Both the position numbers and the translations under genes were made by a program. Shown here piece after piece: positions 1-6,510 of a stretch of DNA of 11,808 bases; the first letter of the stretch is position 1, and the number at the start of each line of letters is the position of its first letter. The notes under the pieces were generated by a model, which made no database searches, was not told where the DNA came from, and was given only the letters and a program-made list of their open reading frames with translations. The stretch comes from Bacteroidales bacterium UBA1769 (GTDB lineage: Bacteria > Bacteroidota > Bacteroidia > Bacteroidales > UBA932). The stretch is taken from positions 1-11,808 of the forward strand of contig DCGV01000135.1 in assembly GCA_002314725.1 (NCBI GenBank), read 5' to 3'.

Positions 1-1
1 C

Positions 2-70
2 TTTTCGGACGGTCTGGGGGGGGGATTGTTAATAGCTATTCTTGGCTATGATCCAAAGTACTATTTTTAG
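2..70 (+). CDS. Possible C-terminal end of an unidentified membrane protein (partial)
   Basis: This frame is open from the left edge and ends with TAG at 68-70. It encodes about 22 residues ending in GLLIAILGYDPKYYF, a hydrophobic stretch followed by a short polar-aromatic tail, which would suit the end of a membrane protein. Its stop codon overlaps the stop of the opposing SDR gene by four bases (TTAG). The amidase/VanZ junction at 5265-5268 has exactly the same geometry, and this is the main reason to take the frame seriously. A run of nine G bases at 16-24 lies inside it and encodes part of a glycine stretch. No family can be assigned from so few residues. The alternative is that 1-66 is non-coding. 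Confidence 0.35.
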   Translation, partial: FSDGLGGGLLIAILGYDPKYYF

Positions 71-837
71 ATACAAGTATAACCTCCATCAACTGCAATT
101 GCCTGGCCGTTGACGTAAGTACTTGCAGGGCTTGCTAAGAATAGGGCTACGGTATCCAATTCACCCTCTTTGCCATAACGGCCAACAGGAACTGCACCTT
201 TTGCGTAAGCAGTGAACCAGTCTGTTTCCAAAGTGGCCTTTGTAAGAGGGGTCCAGAAGTAACCTGGGCAGATAGCATTAACTGTAATGCCATGTTTACC
301 CCATTCAGCTGCAAGACCACGGGTCAAATTTACTACACCACCCTTTGCAGCGTGATATGGAGAGCAAGGTGCTGCCATATTTCCTACAAGACCGTACATT
401 GATGCAATATTGATAATTCGTCCATATTGCTGTTTAATCATTATTTTACCGAAAGCACGTGCACATTTGAAAGTACCGAAAAGGTCAACCTTCAATTCAT
501 TGTCAAATTGCTCATCTGTGATATCTTCCGCAGGAGCAACTGCACCTGTACCTGCATTATTGACCAATATATCAACTCGCCCGAATTTTTCCATAGTAGC
601 ATCTACTGCTGCTTGAACTAGCGCAGTGTCGGTGATGTCACATGCAAATGGCAATACTTCAACTCCAAACTCTTTATTTATATCTGCAGCATTTTCTTCC
701 AATAAATTTTGGCGACGAGCCAATAGAACAATGTTCGCACCCTGACTTGCAAATGCCTTAGCCATTTGAAGTCCCAATCCTGTGGAGGCACCTGTAACAA
801 CCGCCACTCTTCCAGTTAAATCAAAATAATTTTTCAT
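67..837 (-). CDS. SDR-family NAD(P)-dependent oxidoreductase (gluconate 5-dehydrogenase-like)
   Basis: Classical short-chain dehydrogenase/reductase of 256 residues, the usual length, and cytosolic. Visible signatures are the Rossmann glycine motif TGASTGLG (15-22), NNAG (93-96), catalytic Ser146 and the YxxxK pair Tyr161/Lys165. PGY follows at 191-193 and the ending VDGG is typical. Arg41-Arg42 at the end of the second beta strand, rather than an acidic residue, favours NADP(H) (family knowledge). The C-terminal half resembles the gluconate 5-dehydrogenase / 2-deoxy-D-gluconate 3-dehydrogenase branch, so a sugar-acid or keto-sugar substrate is plausible but unproven. The ATG follows an AT-rich leader without Shine-Dalgarno. 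It is the last gene on the minus strand after the HAD phosphatase, from which it is separated by 80 bases holding a tandem 12-bp repeat. It may therefore have its own control. Confidence 0.88.
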   Translation of the reverse strand: MKNYFDLTGRVAVVTGASTGLGLQMAKAFASQGANIVLLARRQNLLEENAADINKEFGVEVLPFACDITDTALVQAAVDATMEKFGRVDILVNNAGTGAVAPAEDITDEQFDNELKVDLFGTFKCARAFGKIMIKQQYGRIINIASMYGLVGNMAAPCSPYHAAKGGVVNLTRGLAAEWGKHGITVNAICPGYFWTPLTKATLETDWFTAYAKGAVPVGRYGKEGELDTVALFLASPASTYVNGQAIAVDGGYTCI

Positions 838-868
838 AGTATAATAAATATTATTGGTTGAAATCTAG

Positions 869-904
869 TTACAGCCTATTTTACATCCTATATTACGACC
901 TATA
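869..904. repeat. Three tandem 12-bp direct repeats upstream of the SDR gene
   Basis: Three contiguous units are seen: TTACAGCCTATT (869-880), TTACATCCTATA (881-892) and TTACGACCTATA (893-904). Together they give TTACRNCCTATW. On the SDR coding strand they read as ATAGGNNGTAA units ending 31 bases before the start codon. Flanking bases do not continue the pattern. The role is unknown. They could be binding sites for a regulator or an element in the SDR mRNA leader. Confidence 0.8.
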
Positions 905-910
905 AAGGTA
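903..910 (-). promoter_or_regulatory. Weak candidate -7 element for the SDR gene
   Basis: The minus strand reads TACCTTTA, one mismatch (final A for G) from the Bacteroides -7 consensus TAnnTTTG. It lies just upstream of the 12-bp repeats and about 65 bases before the SDR start. If it is used, the repeats would sit around or just after the transcription start. A single-mismatch octamer is weak evidence in AT-rich DNA. Confidence 0.25.
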
Positions 911-917
911 TTAATTT

Positions 918-1544
918 TTACAATAAATCATCTAGAAAAGACAAATCCTTAAAGTTCGGAATGATAATATCCGAAAGTTCAACTAGCGTCTCTTCAGGGT
1001 TGGTTGTAGAAAGAGCTACCACTGTAGCACCAGATGCACGGGCAGCAGCAAGGCCATGGAATGAATCCTCAAATACGATTGTATCTGCAGGAGTAGCTCC
1101 AAAAAACTCCATTCCACGTAGGAAACAATCCGGATCGGGCTTAGATTTGGTGAAATCTTCAGCCGTAAATACCTTGTTAACCAATTCCAGCAGTTCTGGA
1201 TGAATCTTATAAACATGGCTCATTTTGATTCTGTTTGAACTGGTTACGATAGCCGAATTGATGTTATTTTTATGGAGATGTTCCAGAAATTCCAATGCAC
1301 CAGGTATATATGGATACTCCATCGACTCCTCGAATTTGTCTATTTTATCCTCGATTTCAGAGATGGTTTTTTCATCTTTAAAATTTGTGCTCATTATCAG
1401 GGATAAAACTTGCCCTTTTATCTTATAGGCAAATTGTGGATCTCCAAGGTAATCCTTTCCAACTTGATTCCAGAACTCGGTGTAGGTAGTCTCAGTATCA
1501 ACTATTACACCATCAAAGTCCAGTAAAATGGCTTTTTTGGTCAT
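918..1544 (-). CDS. HAD-superfamily phosphatase, beta-phosphoglucomutase-like subfamily
   Basis: Cytosolic HAD hydrolase or phosphomutase of 208 residues, the usual length. Motif I is DFDGV with nucleophile Asp9 and acid/base Asp11. Motif II is TSS at 101-103, motif III is Lys135 in SKPDPDCF, and motif IV is FEDS with Glu159-Asp160. The helical insert between motif I and about residue 80 is the subclass I cap that selects substrate, and GLAAARASGA after motif IV is typical of the beta-PGM / sugar-phosphate phosphatase group. Enzymes of this group act on small phosphorylated sugars or polyols; the substrate cannot be read from the sequence. It lies 41 bases downstream of the HD-domain gene and 80 bases upstream of the SDR gene, all on the minus strand. 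I see no strong promoter of its own, so co-transcription with the HD gene is likely. The SDR neighbour makes a carbohydrate substrate plausible. Confidence 0.9.
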   Translation of the reverse strand: MTKKAILLDFDGVIVDTETTYTEFWNQVGKDYLGDPQFAYKIKGQVLSLIMSTNFKDEKTISEIEDKIDKFEESMEYPYIPGALEFLEHLHKNNINSAIVTSSNRIKMSHVYKIHPELLELVNKVFTAEDFTKSKPDPDCFLRGMEFFGATPADTIVFEDSFHGLAAARASGATVVALSTTNPEETLVELSDIIIPNFKDLSFLDDLL

Positions 1545-1585
1545 ACTCTAACTATTTCTCATCATAGGAGAATATATTAGGTTTT

Positions 1586-2053
1586 TCATTCTTTGCCGTA
1601 AAGCCTATCACAATCTGCAGTGCCGATAGGTAATCCCAGCAGAGAGCGATAGGCTGCGAGAAAGAAACGCAGTTCATAATATCTGTTTTGGGACAGATAG
1701 CGAAGATTACGAATATTGAGCTTATCAGAGAGATCGTTGATCTTTACTCTTGCTGATAATCGATTACTCTTTATTCGGTCCAGATAATCTCCATAAACTT
1801 CGTTTTCTCTTCTACGCAAAGTTTGTAAAGCATCAGTTATCGTTGTGGGATATCCCTCCCGCAATAAATCCAGCGCATTCACTTCAGTTGTCTCAAACGA
1901 ATGGTGTAGGACTCCAACAACCTTCTCTTCCAAACTTCTACCTTCCGCCATAACCCTTAATAGATGCTCGATGATAGGATCACCATCTCTATCAAGTTCT
2001 CCATAATGTATTTCCTTCGCCAAATTTATCGCTTTTTCCAGAATATTTTCCAT
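1586..2053 (-). CDS. Small HD-domain protein related to (p)ppGpp hydrolases, with altered active-site residues
   Basis: I choose the ATG at 2053 (155 residues) rather than an in-frame ATG at 2086, because a perfect -7 promoter (2066-2073) lies between the two and family similarity begins with MENILEKAINLAKEIHYGE. The protein follows the RelA/SpoT-type HD hydrolase pattern: AxxxAxxxH near the start, GDPIIEH (His30), an HD-like block VLHHSFETT (49-57), then EVYGDYLDRI and VKINDLSDKLN (103-113). In active relatives the central block is LLHDxxEDT. Here the HD aspartate is His51 and the aspartate of the ED pair is Thr56, while His30, His50, Glu55 or its neighbour region and Asp107 keep the pattern. 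The metal site is therefore altered, and activity may be lost or changed (inference). It is the first gene of a minus-strand set with the HAD phosphatase. Its leader is very short and ends in an A-rich run. Confidence 0.75.
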   Translation of the reverse strand: MENILEKAINLAKEIHYGELDRDGDPIIEHLLRVMAEGRSLEEKVVGVLHHSFETTEVNALDLLREGYPTTITDALQTLRRRENEVYGDYLDRIKSNRLSARVKINDLSDKLNIRNLRYLSQNRYYELRFFLAAYRSLLGLPIGTADCDRLYGKE

Positions 2054-2063
2054 ATTTTTTTTT
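2054..2063 (-). promoter_or_regulatory. A-rich translation initiation region of the HD-domain gene
   Basis: On the minus strand nine consecutive A bases (2055-2063) and one T directly precede the ATG at 2053. No Shine-Dalgarno is present. Bacteroidota commonly start translation in A-rich contexts without Shine-Dalgarno, which supports this ATG over the one at 2086. Confidence 0.5.
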
Positions 2064-2065
2064 GG

Positions 2066-2073
2066 CAAAATTA
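2066..2073 (-). promoter_or_regulatory. Bacteroides-type -7 element for the HD-domain/HAD/SDR set
   Basis: The minus strand reads TAATTTTG, a perfect match to TAnnTTTG. Transcription would start a few bases further on, leaving a leader of fewer than about ten bases before the ATG at 2053. I see no clear -33 TTTG at the usual distance. Confidence 0.6.
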
Positions 2074-2128
2074 TAGTAACATACAAGATTGAAAGGATAG
2101 AATTACTTCAATTAATATTCGCAAATAG

Positions 2129-2168
2129 TTATCTTATTGATAATAAGGCTTATAATAATTATCTTGTT
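2129..2168. repeat. Decamer direct repeat and short inverted repeat in a divergent promoter region
   Basis: TTATCTTATT (2129-2138) recurs as TTATCTTGTT (2159-2168), 9 of 10 matching and exactly 30 bases apart. The first copy overlaps a perfect inverted repeat, CTTATT-GAT-AATAAG (2133-2147). The position between two divergent promoters would suit a regulator site, but the region is very AT-rich and chance is possible. Confidence 0.35.
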
Positions 2169-2199
2169 CATTCAATAATGTTTTTTTTAATAAATGGGG

Positions 2200-2207
2200 T
2201 ATATTTG
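2200..2207 (+). promoter_or_regulatory. Bacteroides-type -7 element for the amidase-like gene
   Basis: TATATTTG is a perfect match to TAnnTTTG. The expected transcript start near 2213 gives a leader of about 55 bases to the ATG at 2269. A run of eight T (2181-2188) sits in the spacer upstream, and no clean -33 TTTG is visible at the usual distance. Confidence 0.6.
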
Positions 2208-2268
2208 TATTTACAAATTGTGATTTTTTCCTATCAACAATATGTTCATCTCAAAACAGAAAAAAAGA

Positions 2269-5268
2269 ATGTATCGGATTAGATATCGGCTGGTGTTATT
2301 ATTAATAACTCTATTTCTCTGTCATAACCTATCCGCACAATCTGTAACTACTCTGTTTCAACCTGTTGCAGATTCTGTTCAGATATATCTAGAACAGTTT
2401 GCTTTTGGAGGCGATCTGAAGGTTTCCAAAATTTCCACTAAGAATGGGCTTCAGATTACATTTAATAACGCTCTCTCTGCTTACCCTTTTAGAGATGAGC
2501 AGATTGATTCGGTCTATTCTATAATTAAACGGAATTTACCAACGAAGTATAACCTTTATAAGGCCAATTTCAAGGTCTTTTCCAATGGATATTCACTGGA
2601 AGAACTTAAATCAAACATATTTTCAACTGATACTGTTAGGGTATCCCAAGAGCAACTTCCGATAATTCCATTGGTAAGGAATATCTCTTCACAATCTATT
2701 CCAACGAAAGGTCTTCAAAATAGGCATTTGGCACTATGGCCGAGTCATGGGTATTATTACAATAAGTCTGAGATGAGGTGGAAATGGCAGAGAGCCAGAT
2801 ATTTTGAAACTATAGAAGATCTGTTTACACAGAGTTTTGTCTTTCCGTTTTTAGTTCCAATGCTTGAAAATGCCGGAGCCAATGTATTGCTTGCCAGGGA
2901 GAGAGATACTAATGCAAATGAGGTTATTGTTGATAACGATGATAAAAATAGTAATGGAGAATATTCGGAAATAGGCAATTGGAATACCAGTCCCATCAGT
3001 GGGTTCAAAAAGAAGCAATTTTATACCCAAGGTGAAAATCCTTTTGAAATGGGAACGGCAAGAGTATCAAAAGGTAAAGAGAATCTTAAGGTATCATGGA
3101 TTCCTGATATTCCGGAGAGTGGGGAGTATGCAGTCTATATCTCATATCAATCATTTGAAAACAGTTGTGATAATGTGAAATATAATGTCTATCACTCTGG
3201 AGGAGTCACATCTTTTGAAGTGAATCAGACAATGGGCGGTGGAACATGGATTTATCTAGGTACGTTCACTTTTCAAAAGGGAAAAATACAAAATCAAGGC
3301 GTTATTCTGGAATCTGAATCGATTGATTTACACAAAGTTATCTCTGCGGATGCTGTTAGATTCGGTGGTGGAATGGGCAATATTGGACGCACTCCTGATG
3401 ATAGTTCTAATACTACTGATGTTTTACCTGAAACCTCTGGGAAACCTCGCTTTGCGGAGGCAGCAAGATACTATCTTCAGTGGTCAGGTATGAGCAGCGA
3501 TGTTTACTCTTCAAAAGAGGATGATTACGCCGATGATGTTGCTTCAAGAGGTTTGTGGGTAAATGCTCTCACAGCCGGCTCTTATCTTAACCCTGATAAA
3601 CAAGGGTATAGCATCCCAATTGATTTGGCTTTTGCGCTGCACTCTGATGCCGGGACGTATCCAAATGATTCAATAGTTGGAACAATGGCCATTTACACAA
3701 TGAAAAACAGTGATGGCAAGAGAACTTTCCCAAATGGTAAGGATCGCTCTATAATTAGAGATTATGCAGATATGGTCCAGACACAAATAGTTGATGACAT
3801 ACGATCACTATATTCAAAAGAATGGAATAGAAGACAATTACTTGACAAGGCATACTCTGAGACAAAAATACCTGATGTACCATCAATAATAATTGAATTG
3901 CTCTCACATCAGAATTTCGCAGATATGAGATATGGTAATGATCCATCATTTAAATTCAATGTATCCAGAGCTATTTATAAAGGAATTTTGAAATATTTGG
4001 CTTTTGAAAATGGATGCGATTATACTGTACAGCCTTTGCCTGTAAATAGCTTTAAATGTGAGAATGTAAATGATTCCATGAAGGGTCTATCTGCAAAATT
4101 GTCATGGTCCGCTACCATTGATCCTTTGGAGTCCACTGCCAATCCTGATAGTTATATTGTATATCAGATGAAAGATGGTTCCGGCTGGGATAATGGTACT
4201 GTTGTTAATGCGCAAGATGCGATATTCCCTATACAAAAGGGTCATATATACAGTTATAAAGTAACAGCTGCCAATAGTGGTGGAGAGAGTTTCCCATCAG
4301 AAATACTATCTATAGGAGTAATCGAGGAAAGCGCCAGAAATGTATTGATAATCAATAATTTTGACCGTGTTTCAGCTGCTTCTAATTTTTCTACGCCAGA
4401 TAATACTGTTGCCGGGTTTAGAGATGATATTGACAGGGGAGTGGCAATTGGCTACGACAACTCTTTTGTCGGCTCTCAAATTGAATTCAGAAGAGATATG
4501 CCATGGGTAAATGATGATAATTCAGGATTTGGACACTCTTTGAACAATTATGAAACTAAAAGAATAGCTGGCAATACATTCGATTATCCGTCAATTCATG
4601 GTGCTGCCATAATGGCTTCAGGTTATAACTTTTCATCTATAAGCAATGAATCGATTTCTAGCACTGATCTCTCCAAATATGACGTTGTTGATTTGATCTG
4701 TGGTAAACAAGTGACGACTAAAATTGGAAGCGATAGCCTGACTGCGCTCAAATACAGAGTCTTTACCGACGAAATACAAAAGGCCTTGAGTACTTATTCG
4801 TCAAATGGCGGAAACATTATTGTCTCTGGCTCGAATATAGCATTTGATATATGGGATCAGGAGTATCAATATGAACGTGATTCACTCTTTGATGCAACTA
4901 TTACCAAACCTTCAAAAGAGTTTGTCAAGAAAATATTGAAATTTGACAATGTTGGACACCTCGCCATAAAAGATGGTTCTGTGAGATCGGTAAATAACGT
5001 CTTGCATTTTCCTCAAGGTATAGAGGTGAGTTATACAACTGACTATAATTCGGAAAGGTATGCAAATGAAATGGTGGATGGTATAGCTCCTGCCAGCAAG
5101 AGTGCTTACACTGTTTTCAGGTATGTTGAGAATGGAGTTTCTGCCGGCGTCGCCTATGTTGGTGATGATTATTGCGCTGTTTCGTTGGGATTTCCAATAG
5201 AATCCCTTGCCTGCCAAGAAGAGATAGACTCAGTGATGTCTGCAATATTGAAGCTATTTTATCGTTAG
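2269..5268 (+). CDS. Secreted amidase_3-fold protein with inserted golvesin-like domain and FN3 domain
   Basis: The frame also has an ATG at 2242. The ATG at 2269 is preferred because it follows a purine-rich A stretch and opens directly on a signal peptide, YRIRYRLVLLLITLFLC then NLSAQ. Residue numbers here count from 2242 (1008 residues). The N-terminal region covers about 34-160. An N-acetylmuramoyl-L-alanine amidase-like fold follows in two parts. The first has His169 in PSHGYYYN, Glu192 and the R-x-x-D block at 219-222. After a golvesin/xanthan-lyase-type beta domain (about 250-380, ending SADAVRFGGG), the second has His467 in FALHSDAG and Glu552 in IIELLSHQNFADM. His169, Glu192, His467 and Glu552 match the zinc and catalytic positions of amidase_3 in order. 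An FN3-like domain covers about 600-693 and a further alpha/beta domain about 699-1008. A role in cutting peptidoglycan or binding envelope glycans is inferred. The gene is monocistronic, and its stop overlaps that of the opposing VanZ gene. Confidence 0.82.
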   Translation: MYRIRYRLVLLLITLFLCHNLSAQSVTTLFQPVADSVQIYLEQFAFGGDLKVSKISTKNGLQITFNNALSAYPFRDEQIDSVYSIIKRNLPTKYNLYKANFKVFSNGYSLEELKSNIFSTDTVRVSQEQLPIIPLVRNISSQSIPTKGLQNRHLALWPSHGYYYNKSEMRWKWQRARYFETIEDLFTQSFVFPFLVPMLENAGANVLLARERDTNANEVIVDNDDKNSNGEYSEIGNWNTSPISGFKKKQFYTQGENPFEMGTARVSKGKENLKVSWIPDIPESGEYAVYISYQSFENSCDNVKYNVYHSGGVTSFEVNQTMGGGTWIYLGTFTFQKGKIQNQGVILESESIDLHKVISADAVRFGGGMGNIGRTPDDSSNTTDVLPETSGKPRFAEAARYYLQWSGMSSDVYSSKEDDYADDVASRGLWVNALTAGSYLNPDKQGYSIPIDLAFALHSDAGTYPNDSIVGTMAIYTMKNSDGKRTFPNGKDRSIIRDYADMVQTQIVDDIRSLYSKEWNRRQLLDKAYSETKIPDVPSIIIELLSHQNFADMRYGNDPSFKFNVSRAIYKGILKYLAFENGCDYTVQPLPVNSFKCENVNDSMKGLSAKLSWSATIDPLESTANPDSYIVYQMKDGSGWDNGTVVNAQDAIFPIQKGHIYSYKVTAANSGGESFPSEILSIGVIEESARNVLIINNFDRVSAASNFSTPDNTVAGFRDDIDRGVAIGYDNSFVGSQIEFRRDMPWVNDDNSGFGHSLNNYETKRIAGNTFDYPSIHGAAIMASGYNFSSISNESISSTDLSKYDVVDLICGKQVTTKIGSDSLTALKYRVFTDEIQKALSTYSSNGGNIIVSGSNIAFDIWDQEYQYERDSLFDATITKPSKEFVKKILKFDNVGHLAIKDGSVRSVNNVLHFPQGIEVSYTTDYNSERYANEMVDGIAPASKSAYTVFRYVENGVSAGVAYVGDDYCAVSLGFPIESLACQEEIDSVMSAILKLFYR

Positions 5269-5651
5269 CTTCTCTTCGTAAGAATGCCTATCAATATTAT
5301 CAAGGAAACAAACACTATAGAGACGTAATTCGCCAATAAATCGTAGAATTCACTCTGTCTCTGTGGATTAATGGCATTCTGTGTCCCTTCGAGGATAGAG
5401 ACAAAGAGTATGCTAAAAAAAGAGATTATTCCCAGCTCTTTTATACTGTGTGACTTGGCAAATGACCAGAAAAGAAGTATTGGAAGAGGTAGAATCATAA
5501 GGAAATGAGCAATTTTATCCATTGGTAAGGATAGAAATGTCTTTGGTAACTCTTCCGGGGTCATAGGATTGCCAAAATATAAATAGCACAATACTCCTAT
5601 GTAAAGTATCAGTAGTACAACTGAGATTCTTTTCACTGGGGATACTTTCAT
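5265..5651 (-). CDS. VanZ-like family membrane protein
   Basis: Small integral membrane protein of 128 residues with four likely transmembrane segments, at about 8-26, 48-65, 72-88 and 105-124. VanZ-family hallmarks are visible: DKIAHF (45-50) before the second segment, LEGTQ (87-91) at the end of the third, then Arg98 and FYDLLAN (102-108). VanZ itself confers low-level teicoplanin resistance in enterococci, but most family members have no known function, so no resistance is implied here. It is the last gene of the dNK-HAD-VanZ set and starts 2 bases after the HAD stop, which suggests translational coupling. Its stop codon overlaps the amidase-like gene's stop by four bases, leaving no terminator space. 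Confidence 0.85.
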   Translation of the reverse strand: MKVSPVKRISVVLLILYIGVLCYLYFGNPMTPEELPKTFLSLPMDKIAHFLMILPLPILLFWSFAKSHSIKELGIISFFSILFVSILEGTQNAINPQRQSEFYDLLANYVSIVFVSLIILIGILTKRS

Positions 5652-5653
5652 TT

Positions 5654-6499
5654 CTATTTGGAAATCTCTCTTCTTAGTTTATTAAAATTATCCTCAGATT
5701 TAATTTTGTCGATGATAGTAGTTACTATCTCGTACATCTTACTCTCTTTCGAATAATCAGCTTTGCAGATGAAATTTACCCGTTCTTGTTTGAGCAATTT
5801 GCGAGCTATTTTTACCTTTTCAGGTTTATCTTGGTATACAGCTATCGAATTACCACCAAACATCTTGACAATCTTCATACAAGGTACGTCTGTTTCACCA
5901 TCACCAAAATAGATCATATTCGTGAAAGGTACAGGCTTTTGATCATCTTTTTGACTCTCATTGACCTTTCTGTCATCACTAATCTCCATAATCCCTTTTG
6001 TGATTTTGAAAAGGAATTGAGTTTTGCCGGTATAATCGACAGCTACTGCTGGCCATACCGCTATATTGTTAGTGTCATACCAGAAAGAGGATGCAAATAT
6101 TCTCTTGAACTCTTTTCCAATAGGCGAGCCCTCGACAAGTTCAATCAGTCCGGATGAGTTGATGTAGTGTTCAATTATGACACCATGCTTTTCACCGTAA
6201 TTGTTTATTAGTGAAAACCACTCTTTTACTCCATTGAATAACTCAATAGAGTGGCCGAAAGAGACTATTTTATCACGGGTAAGGGTGATGTTAGCCCTTT
6301 TCGATTCGTCAATCATAAGTTTCATATAGGCAAGGATCGGACTCATGTCCTGACCGTTTGCTATGGAGTTGCTCATCTCCCAAAACTCTTTCGGAGTTTT
6401 GCCTACAGATTGAATAAAACCGAATTCCTGCATGTTACCAGGAGATAAGGTTCCGTCGAAGTCATAAATCAAAGCGACTATAGGTTTCTTCCTTCCCAT
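5654..6499 (-). CDS. HAD-family hydrolase of unknown substrate
   Basis: 281 residues, cytosolic. Motif I is YDFDGT with nucleophile Asp13 and Asp15. A largely helical cap follows (about 20-105). Motif II is INSSG with Ser115, and a lysine for motif III lies in TGKTQFLFKITKG (Lys159 or Lys165). Motif IV is YFGDGETDVPCM, with Asp200 and Asp204. The DGxTD form of motif IV with the cap placed after motif I resembles phosphoserine-phosphatase-like HADs (PF12710 type). A charged, low-complexity stretch (about 175-190) just before motif IV may be a surface loop. It sits 11 bases after the deoxynucleoside kinase stop and 2 bases before VanZ, clearly one transcription unit. The kinase neighbour makes a nucleotide or other phosphate ester conceivable, but this is only contextual. 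Confidence 0.85.
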   Translation of the reverse strand: MGRKKPIVALIYDFDGTLSPGNMQEFGFIQSVGKTPKEFWEMSNSIANGQDMSPILAYMKLMIDESKRANITLTRDKIVSFGHSIELFNGVKEWFSLINNYGEKHGVIIEHYINSSGLIELVEGSPIGKEFKRIFASSFWYDTNNIAVWPAVAVDYTGKTQFLFKITKGIMEISDDRKVNESQKDDQKPVPFTNMIYFGDGETDVPCMKIVKMFGGNSIAVYQDKPEKVKIARKLLKQERVNFICKADYSKESKMYEIVTTIIDKIKSEDNFNKLRREISK

Positions 6500-6510
6500 A
6501 ATATTAATGA

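Noticed and set aside
32..49. Hairpin ATAGC...GCTAT downstream of the SDR gene as a terminator
   Set aside because: The stem is five mostly A/T pairs, and a C-rich stretch rather than a T run follows it on the minus strand.
843..855. Inverted repeat AATAA-ATA-TTATT before the SDR start
   Set aside because: It is made only of A and T, too weak for a stable hairpin and expected by chance in this composition.
2242..2268. Upstream ATG of the amidase-like gene
   Set aside because: It would add MFISKQKKR before a complete signal peptide. The ATG at 2269 has the better A-rich context and a normal signal peptide length. The upstream start is not excluded.
4912..5217. 101-codon minus-strand ORF downstream of VanZ
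   Set aside because: It is fully antisense to the C-terminal domain of the amidase-like protein, with no recognisable domain or leader.
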